DNA of 7,240 nucleotides, taken from contig JAJFUG010000076.1 of assembly GCA_021372515.1 (NCBI GenBank), forward strand, positions 1 to 7,240, written 5' to 3'. The notes beneath the pieces are model-generated. The model had not been told where the DNA came from and did no database searches. It saw only the letters and a program-made list of their open reading frames with translations. A program made the translations under genes and the position numbers. The DNA comes from a bacterium. GTDB lineage: Bacteria > Gemmatimonadota > Glassbacteria > GWA2-58-10. Positions 6,314 to 7,240 of the stretch are shown piece by piece. The stretch's first letter is position 1; each line of letters begins with the position of its first letter.

Positions 6314-6481
6314 TCAGTCCTCGAGCGGGCTGAACTCCTCCTTGCCCACGCCGCAGGCCGGGCAAACCCAGTCATCCGGCAGGTCCTCGAACGCCGTCCC
6401 CGGCGCGATACCCTGAGTAGGATCGCCTTCAGCCGGATCGTAGACCCAGTCGCAGACATCGCAGATGTATTTCTTGGACAT
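6314..6481 (-). CDS. Rubredoxin
   Basis: This small cytosolic one-electron carrier binds a single iron through four cysteines. The 55-residue protein is the classic length. It has CDVC (7-10) and CPAC (40-43) as the two iron-binding knuckles. Between them are the family segments [10 protein letters not shown] (12-21), GIAPGT (24-29) and [10 protein letters not shown] (31-40), and the end GVGKEEF is typical. The ATG at 6481 is preceded by AAGGAG at seven bases, an excellent ribosome binding site. The gene has its own candidate promoter and a strong terminator, so it is probably a single-gene unit. Rubredoxins serve oxygen and superoxide detoxification, alkane hydroxylation or other reductases depending on the host; no partner is visible nearby, so the role is open. 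Confidence 0.96.
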   Translation of the reverse strand: MSKKYICDVCDWVYDPAEGDPTQGIAPGTAFEDLPDDWVCPACGVGKEEFSPLED

Positions 6482-6538
6482 GAGTGGACTCCTTCGGTGG
6501 CAGTTGGATCATCCTGCAAACGAAAATCAGACTGCGTG

Positions 6539-6567
6539 AAAATAAGCATCGTTCCAGAGGAAATCAA
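6539..6567 (-). promoter_or_regulatory. Candidate promoter of the rubredoxin gene
   Basis: On the minus strand TTGATT (6567-6562) and TATTTT (6544-6539) are 17 bases apart, with a TG just before the -10 box. Transcription would start near 6532, about 50 bases before the ATG at 6481. The 109-base gap between the HAD gene and the rubredoxin gene is AT-richer than its surroundings, and I see nothing else in it. Confidence 0.45.
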
Positions 6568-6590
6568 GCCGCACGGCCTGGCCTTATCCG

Positions 6591-7240
6591 TCACGAGCCG
6601 GAGACGGCGAGCCTTGCGAGCAGCTCGTCATCCACCGCCGCCAGCGACTCGAGCACCGCGTCGGCCCCGTCGAAACGCCGGTTGAACCGGTTGGCCACGC
6701 CGATCACTTTCATCCCGGCGGCCCGGGCGGCCTGCACCCCGGCCAGGGCATCCTCCAGCACCACACAACGCTCCGGGGCCACACCCAGGCTGGAGGCCCC
6801 CAGGAGATAGCACTGCGGGTCGGGCTTGCCCCGGCTGACATCATCGCCGGTGATCACGCGCTCGAACCGTGCTTTAAGGCCGGTCAGCTCCAGAATACGG
6901 TGCACGTAGCGGCAGTCGCCCGAGGAGACCACCGCCCGGCGGAACCCCCTCGCCTCGAACAGATCGAGCGAACCGCCCAGGCCCGGCATCAGATCGAGGC
7001 CGCTCTCGATCAGCCCGAGAAAGACCGAGTTGCGCTCCTCGGCCCACTGTTCGGCGGTCACGGGAAGGTCCAGGCTGGCCAGCAGAAGGGCGGCCACATC
7101 CGGGGCGCGCTTGCCGTAGACCGACTTGCGCACCCGCTCCGGTATCTCCTCGTATTTTCTGCCGTATCTCGCCAGTGTCAGTTCCGAGGCCCGCTGGTGC
7201 AAGGGCTCGGTGTCAACCATCAGACCGTCCAGGTCGTACA
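6591..7240 (-). CDS. HAD-superfamily phosphatase / phosphomutase-like hydrolase, N-terminus beyond the right edge
   Basis: The protein belongs to the haloacid dehalogenase superfamily, subfamily I, with a helical cap domain (beta-phosphoglucomutase/Gph-like). The visible 215 residues begin inside motif I: YDLDGLMVDTEP, with the nucleophile and acid/base aspartates of DLD. Motif II is VVSSGD. The motif III lysine lies in RGKPDPQCYL. Motif IV is VLEDALAG, with the metal-binding acidic pair, followed by GVQAARAAGM and VIGVAN. An internal ATG at 7220 is not the start, because motif I lies upstream in the same frame; only a few residues should be missing. Relatives dephosphorylate sugar phosphates, phosphoglycolate or flavin precursors, or interconvert hexose phosphates; the sequence does not decide. 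The gene lies upstream of the rubredoxin gene, separated by 109 bases. Confidence 0.92.
   Translation of the reverse strand, partial: YDLDGLMVDTEPLHQRASELTLARYGRKYEEIPERVRKSVYGKRAPDVAALLLASLDLPVTAEQWAEERNSVFLGLIESGLDLMPGLGGSLDLFEARGFRRAVVSSGDCRYVHRILELTGLKARFERVITGDDVSRGKPDPQCYLLGASSLGVAPERCVVLEDALAGVQAARAAGMKVIGVANRFNRRFDGADAVLESLAAVDDELLARLAVSGS

Noticed and set aside
5767-6333. 188-codon open frame on the plus strand in the ribD-rubredoxin gap
   Set aside because: It has no ribosome binding site, runs against all neighbours, crosses both dyads and the rubredoxin terminator, overlaps the end of the rubredoxin gene, and translates to an Arg-, Cys- and Pro-rich sequence without a recognisable domain.

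Overview
This is a GC-rich bacterial chromosomal segment in which every gene I can support lies on the minus strand, so it reads right to left. Shine-Dalgarno-like sites precede about half of the genes. Gene content and style fit a GC-rich, free-living bacterium that makes its own flavins, but nothing here fixes the phylum and I do not name one. I see no insertion sequence, integrase, CRISPR array, tRNA or rRNA. This looks like ordinary core genome rather than an accessory island.

Layout in the direction of transcription: (a) 7240-6591, a HAD-superfamily phosphatase/phosphomutase-like protein whose first residues lie outside the window. (b) 6481-6314, a complete 55-residue rubredoxin with a strong ribosome binding site, a plausible promoter and a very good rho-independent terminator (6256-6220). 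(c) 6219-5732, about 490 bases with no credible gene but several perfect or near-perfect inverted repeats. It must also carry the promoter of the next operon, and no FMN riboswitch is visible in it. (d) 5731-2102, a riboflavin operon in the order ribD, ribE, ribBA, ribH. (e) 2101-2012, a terminator-like hairpin. (f) 2011-1, nusB, a calcineurin-like phosphoesterase and a GT4 glycosyltransferase that leaves the left edge. The last three are closely spaced (22 and 10 bases).

The four rib genes cover riboflavin synthesis from GTP and ribulose 5-phosphate except for the dephosphorylation step. RibBA supplies both precursors (GTP cyclohydrolase II and DHBP synthase). RibD deaminates and reduces the pyrimidine. 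RibH builds lumazine. RibE dismutates lumazine to riboflavin. nusB directly after ribH is a common bacterial arrangement. The HAD phosphatase lies on the far side of the rubredoxin terminator; members of its superfamily include the enzyme for the missing step, but the sequence alone does not support assigning it.

I did not find a convincing undescribed system. The most interesting part is the palindrome-rich leader upstream of ribD, where two strong inverted repeats bracket a candidate promoter. They could be regulatory or part of a dispersed intergenic repeat.
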